Positions 29,241 through 35,795 of a stretch of 35,795 nucleotides of DNA are shown one piece after another; position 1 is the first letter of the stretch; each line of letters starts with the position of its first letter. The position numbers were made by a program, and so were the translations under genes. Origin of the DNA: an uncultured Holophagaceae bacterium (GTDB lineage: Bacteria > Acidobacteriota > Holophagae > Holophagales > Holophagaceae). The DNA is taken from NCBI GenBank assembly GCA_903873655.1, contig CAIQPH010000077.1, positions 1 through 35,795 of the forward strand, given 5' to 3'. The notes below the pieces were generated by a model that worked only from the letters and a program-made list of their open reading frames with translations, ran no database searches and was not told where the DNA came from.

Positions 29241-29412
29241 AAAAATCCCCGCTCAGTCGTGGAGGCGTGCCGAGTTCCCTAGTTTATAGGGGGGAGACCA
29301 GAGTCCCTGGCTAAGGCGCGCCGTCGCGCGGAACGCACAGGACAGGGGGAAGGTCTCCCGAGTCGACTTACGGAACAAGAGCTTGGCCATGATCACGGGC
29401 CTCGCAGGGAAA
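29241..29412 (-). ncRNA. ssrS: 6S RNA candidate
   Basis: The 219-nt gap between zapA and rny holds a transcript-like structure on the minus strand. The 5' end TCCCTGC GAGGCCCGTG pairs with the 3' end CACGCCTC ... GCGGGGA (7 bp plus about 9 bp with a small bulge), the closing stem seen in 6S RNAs. Inside, GTTCC pairs with GGAAC around a central bubble, and GGGAGACC (5' side) pairs with GGTCTCCC to form the apical arm. The 3' end runs into a T-stretch (AAAAA on the plus strand, 29241-29245). Size (~170 nt) and the zapA-6S-rny gene order agree with 6S RNA in many bacteria. 6S RNA binds the sigma-70 RNA polymerase as a promoter mimic in stationary phase. Boundaries are approximate. Confidence 0.78.
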
Positions 29413-29772
29413 TCAGGCTCCATCCTCGTCCAGGAGTGGCACGGGAACGGAAGGTTCGTCCGGAACGTCGCCCAGCAGCTTTGAAAGGGTCTGTTCCAGG
29501 TTGTGGGTGTGCTGGTTGGCTTCCTGTTCCAGTCGCGCCACACGGCGCGCCAGATTCAGGGCGCCCAGGAGGTACCAGGACGGGGTGTCGAGACCCTTCG
29601 GGACGCTCCCCCATCTTAACTGGCATTGGGAGTCCATGTCCTGAAAGGTGGCTTCCAGAATCCGTAGGGCCGTCTCCAGGCTTTCAGGCTGGTCGGTCTG
29701 GACCTGCAGGGACCGTCCCTGAACCGTCACCGTGACGGGCCGGGTGCCGGGAAGCGGGGCCGGCGGCTTCAT
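29413..29772 (-). CDS. zapA: ZapA-like cell division protein
   Basis: This 119-residue protein resembles ZapA, which crosslinks FtsZ filaments at the division ring. The N-terminal part has the beta segment VTVTVQGRSLQVQTDQPESLETALRILEATFQDM. The C-terminal part is a helix (YLLGALNLARRVARLEQEANQHTHNLEQTLSKLL) forming the coiled coil. An acidic tail follows. Its start overlaps the end of the zapB-like gene by 4 nt, indicating coupling. Its stop lies directly before the 6S RNA 5' end, a common arrangement. ZapA sequences diverge widely, so the call rests on architecture plus position. Confidence 0.82.
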   Translation of the reverse strand: MKPPAPLPGTRPVTVTVQGRSLQVQTDQPESLETALRILEATFQDMDSQCQLRWGSVPKGLDTPSWYLLGALNLARRVARLEQEANQHTHNLEQTLSKLLGDVPDEPSVPVPLLDEDGA

Positions 29773-30005
29773 CCCAAGGCTTCCAGGGCCCGGAGGATCG
29801 CAGCCACCTGATCTTTGACGGCCTCCCGGTCCCGCTCCAGCGCGACCTTCTCAGCCGTGGCCTCCTCCAGCTGGGCCCGGAGGGATTGGACTTCCCGTTC
29901 TTCCCCCGCTCCGGCGGCCTTCAGTGCCTCCAATTCCTCTCTCAACTGGTTCCGCTGGTGGACCAGGGCCTGCATCTTGGATTCAAGCTGTTTCAGGAGA
30001 TCCAT
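29769..30005 (-). CDS. zapB: ZapB-like coiled-coil protein
   Basis: This 78-residue protein is almost wholly a heptad-patterned coiled coil (LLKQLESKMQALVHQRNQL ... VKDQVAAILRALEAL), as in ZapB, the Z-ring stabiliser that works through ZapA. It overlaps zapA by 4 nt and starts 21 nt downstream of pheT on the same strand. Because coiled coils score poorly in similarity searches, the assignment depends mainly on context; a generic small coiled-coil division factor is the alternative. Confidence 0.7.
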   Translation of the reverse strand: MDLLKQLESKMQALVHQRNQLREELEALKAAGAGEEREVQSLRAQLEEATAEKVALERDREAVKDQVAAILRALEALG

Positions 30006-30026
30006 GGGTTCCTCATGAGACCCATC

Positions 30027-31949
30027 TTACGCTCGGAGCTTAGCTCCGATCGACTCCGCCGCGCGGAGCGCGGCGCTGACCCAGCCATCGATCTCCTCGC
30101 CGACAAGGGTGCGGCCGGCCTGGAATCGCATGCGCATCAGCCAGGCCTGCCGTCCTTCCGGCAGAGTCTTGTGCCGGAACACGTCCACGCAGCGCAGATC
30201 CACGAGGGTTTCCGGGGGCAGGGACAAGCTCATGGCGCCCGCCAGGGCCTCGTAGGATTGGTCCAGGTCCACCAGCAGGGAAAGGTCCCGCTCCACGGCG
30301 GGGAACCGGCTGAAGGGACGGAAGTCCGGGATGATCTGGTCAGCCACCTGGGCCAGCTCCGAGACCGGGAGTTCGAAGCCGAAGAGGCCTTCCCCCAGGC
30401 AACGAATCTCGGGGGGGCAGTTCCACCCCAGGTCCCTGCCGATCCCGCTCAAGTCCGCTTCGCGCACAGCGCGGGCGGGGCTGAGATAGTCCTCGCCTCC
30501 CACGATGCCCCCCCAGACCAGGCCCAGTGAGAGCTGCTCAGAGGGGCCCTGGGGACCGCTGACAAAGATCGGAGCCACCTCAAAGAGACGAATCTCGCGG
30601 GAGCCCCGTCGGAGGTTCTGCTCCGCGGAACCCATGAGGCCCGGCAGGAGAGACCCGCGCATGACCGAGAATTCCTGTCCCAGGGGATTCGCCAGACAGC
30701 GTCCTTCCGCCGGGTTGTCGGCCGAGGCGAAGATCGCGTCGACCTCGGGACTGATGAATCCGTAGGTGACCGTCTGGTGAAACCCAAGGTGGGCCAGGCG
30801 CCGGGCCAGACGCTGCCGCTGAAGGTACGAGGGCGACAGGGGTTCCGGGGGACCTTCCAGAGGCGGCAGCACTGAAGGAATGTGTTCGTACCCCCTCAGG
30901 CGCAGAACCTCTTCAGCGAGGTCCTCGGGAATGGCAAGGTCGTGTCGCCAGGTGGGTGGAATCACGATGATGGGGCCCTTGCCGGCCTGGATGGTGCACC
31001 CAAGCCGAGCCAGGGAATCGGATGCTTCAGACAGGGACAGCGATTCGCCTGCGACCCGCGTCAGCAGGCCCTCCTCAAGCACCACGGGAGCAGCTTCGGC
31101 CGGCAGCGAACCGACGGTCCAGGCCCCCGACAGCTGCGCACCACTCCAACCCACGAGCCGACCGACCAGCAGGTCCCTGGCAACCCTGGCCATGGCGGGA
31201 TCGGCCCCCCTGCCGAAGCGATGCGAAGCGTCCGTATGCAGGTTGTGGCGCCGTGCGGTGGCGCGGACGGTCTTCGGATCAAACCAGGCGCTCTCCAGCA
31301 GGATGCGTTGGGTGGTCTCGGTCACCTTGGTGCCGTCGCCACCCATGACGCCGGCAAGGGCGATGGGCCCTGCTTCGTCGGCGATGACAAGATCCCGGGC
31401 CATCAGCGTGCGAGTGACGCCATCCAGGGTCATCAGGGCCTCACCCTCCTTGGCCCAGCGGATGGACACCGCCCCTTGAATGCGATCCGCGTCGAAGGCA
31501 TGGGTGGGATGACCATAGCGATGCAGCAGCTCGTTGGAGGCGTCCACCGCGGGCAGGCGCTTGGGCGTGGACTCCAGAGCCAGCAGGAAGGTCTGTGCCG
31601 TCGGGGGCGTGGAACCATCCCCCAAGGTGAGAACGGCCGTGCTGTAGAGGGGGCAGGCGGGGCTCTCGAGGCGCACCTCGAGCAGAGGCTTCCCTTCCAG
31701 GACCGTAGGAACGGCGATCGCCGCGAGCGGTTGGCGGAGTTTGGCCGCGATCTCGCGCGCCAGGCCTCGGTGCGACATCGCGTCTCCGCGGTTCGCCGTG
31801 ATATCCACCTCCACCACTTCGCTGCCTTCGCGAGTGGCGACTCCATCCACGGGGAAGCCCAGAGAGGCAAGCATTTCGCAGAGCTGGCGGGTACTGAGAC
31901 CGGCGACGGCCGGGACCTCCTGAGCCAGCGCACTACGTTCGATCCACAT
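30027..31949 (-). CDS. pheT: Phenylalanine--tRNA ligase beta subunit, lacking tRNA-binding domain
   Basis: This 640-residue subunit pairs with PheS to charge tRNA-Phe. It starts MWIERSALAQEVPAVAGLSTRQLCEMLASLGFPVDGV (B1 domain, first part) and goes straight to VVEVDITANRGDAMSHRGLAREIAA (B1, second part). The roughly 110-150-residue EMAP-like tRNA-binding domain (B2) that normally sits between them is missing. The B3/B4 editing region (FDADRIQG, LAGVMGG, ESAWFDP), the B5 domain (IPPTWRHDLAIPEDLAEEVLRLRGYEHIP), the catalytic-like region and the terminal FDX-ACB domain (FSRFPAVERDLSLLVD ... TLVGEEIDGWVSAAL) are present. Usual length is 780-800. The start overlaps the pheS stop by one base (TGATG). 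Confidence 0.94.
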   Translation of the reverse strand: MWIERSALAQEVPAVAGLSTRQLCEMLASLGFPVDGVATREGSEVVEVDITANRGDAMSHRGLAREIAAKLRQPLAAIAVPTVLEGKPLLEVRLESPACPLYSTAVLTLGDGSTPPTAQTFLLALESTPKRLPAVDASNELLHRYGHPTHAFDADRIQGAVSIRWAKEGEALMTLDGVTRTLMARDLVIADEAGPIALAGVMGGDGTKVTETTQRILLESAWFDPKTVRATARRHNLHTDASHRFGRGADPAMARVARDLLVGRLVGWSGAQLSGAWTVGSLPAEAAPVVLEEGLLTRVAGESLSLSEASDSLARLGCTIQAGKGPIIVIPPTWRHDLAIPEDLAEEVLRLRGYEHIPSVLPPLEGPPEPLSPSYLQRQRLARRLAHLGFHQTVTYGFISPEVDAIFASADNPAEGRCLANPLGQEFSVMRGSLLPGLMGSAEQNLRRGSREIRLFEVAPIFVSGPQGPSEQLSLGLVWGGIVGGEDYLSPARAVREADLSGIGRDLGWNCPPEIRCLGEGLFGFELPVSELAQVADQIIPDFRPFSRFPAVERDLSLLVDLDQSYEALAGAMSLSLPPETLVDLRCVDVFRHKTLPEGRQAWLMRMRFQAGRTLVGEEIDGWVSAALRAAESIGAKLRA

Positions 31950-33019
31950 CAGTCGAGCCCTCCCATGGCCTTGAGGAAGCGCTGGTCATTCTCGAAGAAC
32001 AGCCGCAGGTCCGGAGTCTGGCTCAGCATCATGGCCATGCGTTCGACACCCATGCCGAAGGCCCAGCCGGACCATTCGGCTGAGTCGATGCCCGCGTACT
32101 TGAGCACGTTCGGATGAATGAGACCCGCGCCAAGAATCTCGACCCAGCCGGAGCCCTTGCAGACACGGCAGCCCTTGGCGCCGCAGAGCGGACAGCTCAC
32201 GTCCACTTCGCAGCCGGGTTCCACGAAGGGGAAGTAGGAAGGCCTCAGGCGGATTTCCGTGCGGGGCCCGAAGAGCGCCCGCAGAGCGTATTCCAGGGTG
32301 CCCTTGAGGTGCTGCATACCGATGCCATGGCCGACGAGCATGCCCTCGACCTGATGGAACATCGGACTGTGGGTTGGATCGATCTCATCCTTGCGGTAGA
32401 CCCGCCCGGGCGCGAGAAAGCGGATGCCGCCCCGGGCCGCCATATCCTTGGCCACGCGCAGCAGGGTGCGGACCTGCACGGGACTCGTGTGGGTCCGGAG
32501 CAGCAGGTCAGGATGAGCCGCAAGGTAGAACGTATCGGAGGAGGCCTTCGCGGGATGATCCTCGGGGATGTTCAGCCCATCAAAGTTGTGGGCCTCGGTC
32601 TCAATCTCGGGACCTTCCTCCACGTGGAATCCCAGGGGCCGGAAGACCTCCACCAGCCGGTCCATCAGCCGATTCAGGGGATTCAGCGCACCGCTGGCGG
32701 GCACCGGCGGCGGCAGGGCAGGATCCCAGCTCGCGGCCAGGGCATTCCGCTGCCGCTTGACTGCTTCCAGCTCAGTCTGGCGGGCCTTCAGCCCCTCCTC
32801 CCACTGCTGCTTGAGGGCATTGATGGCCGCACCCAGCTCGCGCTTCTGGTCCTTGGGCGCGGCTTTGAGCAGTTCCATCATCCGCGCGGCGTGGCTGCCC
32901 TCGCGCCCCACATAGGCGCCCTTCAGACGCAGCAGGGCATCCGTGTCCAGGCATGCCGCCAGCGATTCGGTAAAGGAATGTTCCGCCTTGACGATTTCAG
33001 GGGGCAGCAAGTGGTCCAT
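31949..33019 (-). CDS. pheS: Phenylalanine--tRNA ligase alpha subunit
   Basis: This 356-residue class II synthetase subunit carries the active site for tRNA-Phe aminoacylation. The N-terminal coiled coil (about residues 10-100, with GAAINALKQQWEEGLKARQ) binds tRNA. The catalytic core shows EEGPEIETEAHNFDGLNIPEDHPA, LLRTHTSPVQVRTL (motif 2 area), RVYRKDEIDPTHSPMFHQVEG, SYFPFVEPGCEVDV with a CPLCGAKGCRVCKGSGW metal-like cluster, and motif 3 GWAFGMGVERMAM. Length is typical. It is translationally coupled to pheT. An 82-nt gap with a terminator-like hairpin separates it from rplT. Confidence 0.97.
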   Translation of the reverse strand: MDHLLPPEIVKAEHSFTESLAACLDTDALLRLKGAYVGREGSHAARMMELLKAAPKDQKRELGAAINALKQQWEEGLKARQTELEAVKRQRNALAASWDPALPPPVPASGALNPLNRLMDRLVEVFRPLGFHVEEGPEIETEAHNFDGLNIPEDHPAKASSDTFYLAAHPDLLLRTHTSPVQVRTLLRVAKDMAARGGIRFLAPGRVYRKDEIDPTHSPMFHQVEGMLVGHGIGMQHLKGTLEYALRALFGPRTEIRLRPSYFPFVEPGCEVDVSCPLCGAKGCRVCKGSGWVEILGAGLIHPNVLKYAGIDSAEWSGWAFGMGVERMAMMLSQTPDLRLFFENDQRFLKAMGGLD

Positions 33020-33050
33020 GGAATCCTCAGGGGAGGGATCTCAAAACAAG

Positions 33051-33074
33051 GAAAGGCCGCTTGCGCGGCCTTTC
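33051..33074 (-). terminator. Terminator or attenuator between rplT and pheS
   Basis: On the minus strand a 10-bp perfect stem (GAAAGGCCGC, loop GCAA, GCGGCCTTTC) is followed by CTTGTTTTGAG, a short U-rich tract. It lies 27 nt after the rplT stop and 31 nt before the pheS ATG, within a run of same-strand genes. It could end the ribosomal transcript or regulate read-through into pheST. Confidence 0.7.
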
Positions 33075-33101
33075 GGGTATCTGCGAGGTGCTAGGTCGCG
33101 A

Positions 33102-33449
33102 TCAGCCCTTGGCCACAGCCACGAGCTTGGTAAAGGCTTCGGGGTTACGCACCGCGAGATCCGCGAGGATCTTGCGGTCAAGGTCCACGGAGGCCTTCTT
33201 GAGACCGCCCATGAACTTGGAATAGCTGGTGCCATTCTGGGTGCAGGCGGCACTGATGCGCACGACCCAGAGGCGGCGGAAATCACGCTTCTTGACCTTG
33301 CGGTCGCGGTAGCCGTAGCCGAGCGACTTCTCGACGGCCTCCTTGGCGGACCGGTAGAGGCGGGACTTGGCACCGTAGAAGCCCTTGGCGAACTTCATCA
33401 TGCGCTTGCGGCGCTGGGCGCGTTTGAAACCACGTTTGACGCGAGTCAT
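33102..33449 (-). CDS. rplT: 50S ribosomal protein L20
   Basis: This 115-residue very basic protein matches bacterial L20: [39 protein letters not shown], then [26 protein letters not shown]. The C-terminal half ([24 protein letters not shown]) is the globular part that, in other bacteria, also binds mRNA to repress its operon. It assembles early on 23S rRNA. It sits in the conserved infC-rpmI-rplT order, but 141 nt separate it from rpmI, and that gap contains three hairpins. Confidence 0.98.
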   Translation of the reverse strand: MTRVKRGFKRAQRRKRMMKFAKGFYGAKSRLYRSAKEAVEKSLGYGYRDRKVKKRDFRRLWVVRISAACTQNGTSYSKFMGGLKKASVDLDRKILADLAVRNPEAFTKLVAVAKG

Positions 33450-33511
33450 GTTGCTTCCTTTCCTCGAGGCAGCGCGTTCAGGATTGAACGGACTTTAGGA
33501 GCCTCATCGGG

Positions 33512-33584
33512 GGTGGCCTCAGCCACCGGGTTAAAAGGCGCGATGGCAAGGCCATCGCGGTAACGGAGTTCCGCAGGAACTCCG
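33512..33584 (-). promoter_or_regulatory. Three consecutive hairpins between rpmI and rplT
   Basis: The 141-nt gap holds three perfect inverted repeats: 33512-33527 (GGTGGC, loop CTCA), 33540-33558 (GCGATGGC, loop AAG) and 33564-33584 (CGGAGTTCC, loop GCA). Together they form a structured leader for rplT. L20 regulates its own operon by mRNA binding in E. coli and B. subtilis, so an autoregulatory element or an RNA-processing site is plausible. No similarity to a known L20 leader could be checked by eye. Confidence 0.5.
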
Positions 33585-33590
33585 CAATTC

Positions 33591-33794
33591 TCAGGCGTAG
33601 GGCAGCATCGCGGCAACGGCCTTGGTGTCTGCCTTGGAGACCATTCTGCCCATGTCCAGCTGGCGCTTGCGCTTGGCCGTCTTCTTGGTCAGGATGTGGC
33701 GCTGGTGCGAGCAGCCACGCTTGAACTTGCCGCCGGCGGTCTTCTTGAAGCGCTTCTGGGCGCCCTTGTGGGTCTTGATCTTGTATCCGCTCAT
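33591..33794 (-). CDS. rpmI: 50S ribosomal protein L35
   Basis: This 67-residue basic protein matches L35: [26 protein letters not shown], then [15 protein letters not shown] and a short tail. It is a small 50S component that binds 23S rRNA. The ATG at 33794 is 7 nt after the infC stop, with a GAGGACCCC site overlapping that stop region; the longer open frame to 34019 overlaps infC and is not used. It is normally cotranscribed with infC and rplT. Confidence 0.97.
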   Translation of the reverse strand: MSGYKIKTHKGAQKRFKKTAGGKFKRGCSHQRHILTKKTAKRKRQLDMGRMVSKADTKAVAAMLPYA

Positions 33795-33801
33795 GGGGTC
33801 C

Positions 33802-34389
33802 TCACTGGGTCTGGGCTTCGGTTGCTGCTGTTTCGGGTTTGGGGGCCTTGGGTTTCTTTGGTGCCTTGGGTACTTCAATGATCTTGGGAGCGAGGATCGC
33901 GTGCATATCGCGACCATCAATGCCGGCACCCTTTTCAACGATGGCTTTGTCGCCGACGCGCTGGATGACTTCCTCAATGATCCGGTAACCGATGTCACGG
34001 TGGACGACTTCACGCCCACGGAACATGACCACCACTTTGACTTTGTCTTCTTCCTCCAGAAACCGCAGGATGTGCTTAACCTTAAAATCGAAATCGTGGT
34101 CGTCGGTCTTGGGGCGGAACTTCACTTCCTTGACGACGATGTTTTTCTGTTTCGCCCGGGCTGCGTGTTCCCGCTTGGCTTCCATGAACTTGTATTTGCC
34201 GTAGTCCATGATTCGGCAGACAGGCGGGTTTGCGTTTCCAGCCACTTCCACCAAGTCGAGGCCGCGTTCTTCTGCGATCCGGATGGCCTGGTGGGGAGGC
34301 ATCAAGCCAAGCTGTTCGCCATCTTCTGAGATGACGCGGACCTCTTGGGCCCGGATGCCGTCGTTGATGCGGGTCTCGTTCGGACGAAT
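33802..34389 (-). CDS. infC: Translation initiation factor IF-3 (ATT start)
   Basis: This 195-residue factor prevents premature 50S joining and checks start codons. The N-domain is [64 protein letters not shown]. The C-domain is [43 protein letters not shown]. It ends in a Lys/Pro/Ala tail. The conserved N-domain begins before any ATG, so the start must be non-canonical: ATT at 34389, preceded by AGGGGAGGT. AUU starts are known for infC and let IF-3 repress its own translation. The first in-frame ATG would cut off the first 28 residues. thrS lies 74 nt upstream. Confidence 0.96.
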   Translation of the reverse strand: MRPNETRINDGIRAQEVRVISEDGEQLGLMPPHQAIRIAEERGLDLVEVAGNANPPVCRIMDYGKYKFMEAKREHAARAKQKNIVVKEVKFRPKTDDHDFDFKVKHILRFLEEEDKVKVVVMFRGREVVHRDIGYRIIEEVIQRVGDKAIVEKGAGIDGRDMHAILAPKIIEVPKAPKKPKAPKPETAATEAQTQ

Positions 34390-34401
34390 GGTACCTCCCC
34401 T
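34387..34401 (-). promoter_or_regulatory. Ribosome site and ATT start codon of infC
   Basis: On the minus strand, AGGGGAGGT (34401-34393) is followed by ACC and ATT (34389-34387). The strong purine-rich site compensates for the rare initiator; together they support IF-3 autoregulation at this start. Confidence 0.85.
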
Positions 34402-34463
34402 AGTTGCACAAGGACAGAAAGTCTAACATTTGACCAGGCTTCCGCCAAGCACGGAAAACTGGA

Positions 34464-35738
34464 TCAACGGTGGCGATCCCGGGCCTCCATGGTCAGGGCT
34501 TCCAGGAAGCCATCCAGGGACTGCACCCCAAGATCCCCTCGGTGGCGGTGCCGTACCGAGACCGTGCGGGCTTCAGCCTCGCGGTCCCCTACCACGAGCA
34601 TGTAAGGGACCTTGGCCAGCTGGGCTTCCCGGATCTTGGCTTTTAGGCTTTCGTTCCGGAGGTCCAGTTCCACCCGTAGGCCGCGGGCCTTCGCCCTCGC
34701 CGCCGCCTCAGTGGAGAACGCGTTGGCGCGATCGGTGATGGGAAGTATGGCGACCTGGACCGGGGCGAGCCAAGCGGGGAAGGCTCCTCCTGTGTGCTCG
34801 ACGAGAATGCCCATGAACCGCTCAAGGCTCCCCAGGATGGCCCGGTGCAGCATGATGGGTCGCCCTTCGCCGCCATCCGGCCGGGTATAGGTCAGGTCGA
34901 ACCGCTCGGGCAGCATGTAGTCCACCTGGAGTGTGCCCAGCTGCCAGGGGCGCTTGAGAGCATCCAGAATCTGGAACTCGATCTTGGGACCGTAGAAAGC
35001 CCCTTCCCCGGGATTCAAGGTGAAGGGCATGCCAGCCTCGTTGAGGGCCTCGCTCAGCGCCTTTTCCGCGGCATCCCAGATCTCGTCTGAGCCCAGGCGC
35101 TTCTCGGGTCGGGTGCTGAGGGCTACCCGCATCCCTTCGAAGCCGAAGGTGTCGTAGACCTCCTTCAGCAGGGCCAGGAAATCCGCCATCTCGGTCTTGA
35201 TCTGCTCGGGCGTGCAGAAGATGTGGGCATCGTCCTGGCAGAAAGTGCGCACCCGGGTGAGGCCGTGGGTGACGCCACTGCGCTCGTAGCGGTGCAGGCG
35301 GCCGAAGTCGGCGTAGCGGATGGGCAGGTCGCGGTAGCTGTGCTTCTGGGCGCCGAACATGAGGCAGTGGCCGGGGCAGTTCATGGGCTTCACGGCGTAT
35401 TCGCGTTCCTCGGCCGTCGTGAAGTACATGTTCTCGGCATAGTTCTCGTAGTGGCCGCTGGTCTTCCACAGGGCCACGTCGAGGATCTGGGGCGTGATCA
35501 CTTCGCTGTAGCCGTACTTGAAGTAGAGTTCGCGGATGTAGGTGACCAGTTCGTTGTAGACCTGGGTGCCCTTGGGGTGGAAGAAGGGTGAGGCCGGTGC
35601 TTCCGGATGAAAGGAATACAGGCCGAGTTCCTTGCCCAGTTTGCGGTGATCACGAGCCTTGGCCTCTTCCAGGCGCTTCAAGTGTTCGTCCAACTCCTTC
35701 TGAGTATGGAAGGCGGTGCCGTAGATGCGGCTGAGCAT
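34464..35738 (-). CDS. thrS: Threonine--tRNA ligase, catalytic and anticodon-binding part after an in-frame stop
   Basis: The 424-residue open frame from an ATG at 35738 contains the whole aminoacylation and anticodon-binding parts of ThrRS. Visible blocks are MLSRIYGTAF, EEAKARDHRKLGKEL, VKPMNCPGHCLMF (zinc Cys, metal-binding), RYADFGRLHRYERSG, RTFCQDDAHIFC, EGAFYGPKIEF, MLHRAILGSLERFMGILVEH, and the C-terminal anticodon domain with VPYMLVVGDREAEARTVSVR. The conserved preceding sequence continues upstream (35751-35795), but a TAG at 35748-35750 breaks the frame where other ThrRS have GDxRN. Initiation at the ATG three codons later is possible but has only a weak site (GCGGAAC). The TGS and editing domains should be encoded outside the window. 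It heads the thrS-infC-rpmI-rplT-pheST order. Confidence 0.9.
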   Translation of the reverse strand: MLSRIYGTAFHTQKELDEHLKRLEEAKARDHRKLGKELGLYSFHPEAPASPFFHPKGTQVYNELVTYIRELYFKYGYSEVITPQILDVALWKTSGHYENYAENMYFTTAEEREYAVKPMNCPGHCLMFGAQKHSYRDLPIRYADFGRLHRYERSGVTHGLTRVRTFCQDDAHIFCTPEQIKTEMADFLALLKEVYDTFGFEGMRVALSTRPEKRLGSDEIWDAAEKALSEALNEAGMPFTLNPGEGAFYGPKIEFQILDALKRPWQLGTLQVDYMLPERFDLTYTRPDGGEGRPIMLHRAILGSLERFMGILVEHTGGAFPAWLAPVQVAILPITDRANAFSTEAAARAKARGLRVELDLRNESLKAKIREAQLAKVPYMLVVGDREAEARTVSVRHRHRGDLGVQSLDGFLEALTMEARDRHR

Positions 35739-35747
35739 CTGGTTCCG

Positions 35748-35795
35748 CTAGTCGCCTTTCCAGTAGGCGCCCGCGATGCTGAGCAGCTTGAAGGC
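35748..35795 (-). pseudogene. thrS: End of N-terminal thrS segment, closed by an in-frame TAG
   Basis: Reading the same frame, 35795-35751 encodes AFKLLSIAGAYWKGD, then TAG at 35750-35748, then RNQ and the ATG at 35738. Typical ThrRS continues without break through this stretch (AGAYWRGDSxNKML), at the junction between the editing domain and the catalytic domain. One base substitution (for example from TCG or GAG) would restore the frame. This could be a true split gene, a mutation, or a sequence error; only the window edge is visible. Confidence 0.7.

Noticed and set aside
33795-34019. N-terminal extension of L35
   Set aside because: It overlaps infC and the extra residues do not belong to L35; the 67-residue form matches the family.
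35748-35750. The thrS TAG as a pyrrolysine codon
   Set aside because: The position is not a catalytic site and no pyl genes are seen; a mutation, error or split gene is far simpler.

Overview
The window is a GC-rich bacterial chromosome segment with tightly packed, mostly housekeeping genes. The thrS-infC-rpmI-rplT-pheS-pheT-zapB-zapA-6S RNA-rny run, an envelope gene for a lipid A-type acyltransferase, and above all a c-type cytochrome lipoprotein built from Geobacter-like CX4CH/CXXCH domains point to a Gram-negative, anaerobic, metal-respiring bacterium. Holophagae/Geothrix-like Acidobacteriota would fit best, but that is inference from gene content, not a database result.

Layout. Positions 1-968 hold the 5' part of a type III glutamine synthetase (minus strand). 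Positions 1002-3600 (plus) hold a small ORF, nadA and a class II DAHP synthase. Positions 3601-4745 (minus) hold a thioesterase coupled to an unrecognised protein. Positions 4799-6516 (plus) hold a DCC-motif protein and a CPBP-type membrane protease. A Ser/Thr kinase (6523-7755, minus) is divergent from an EF-P-like factor, rsgA and an LpxL-like acyltransferase (7829-10523, plus). An NrfJ-like lipoprotein (10640-11413) converges through a strong hairpin on a short NuoG-like protein (11473-12921, minus). purH and alaS follow on the plus strand (13431-17698).

The most distinctive region is 17878-27577. A four-gene minus-strand operon (23667 down to 17878) encodes a lipoprotein with about 30 haem-binding motifs, a small monohaem cytochrome c, a DUF5777-like outer-membrane barrel, and a membrane protein ending in a cytochrome P460-type domain. 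Divergently transcribed is a two-component pair: a beta-propeller histidine kinase and a NarL-type regulator. Together they look like a regulated electron-transfer module crossing the envelope. The giant cytochrome has a 6-haem head plus three 8-haem units with exactly the same 945-nt period.

The last third (27574-35795, minus) is the translation and cell-division cluster. It contains infC with an ATT start, a PheT lacking its usual tRNA-binding domain, a 6S RNA candidate, and thrS interrupted by an in-frame TAG at the junction of its editing and catalytic domains. A further oddity is alaS: its last ~95 codons are AT-richer with foreign-looking codons, and what appears to be the original alaS tail lies stranded just downstream.
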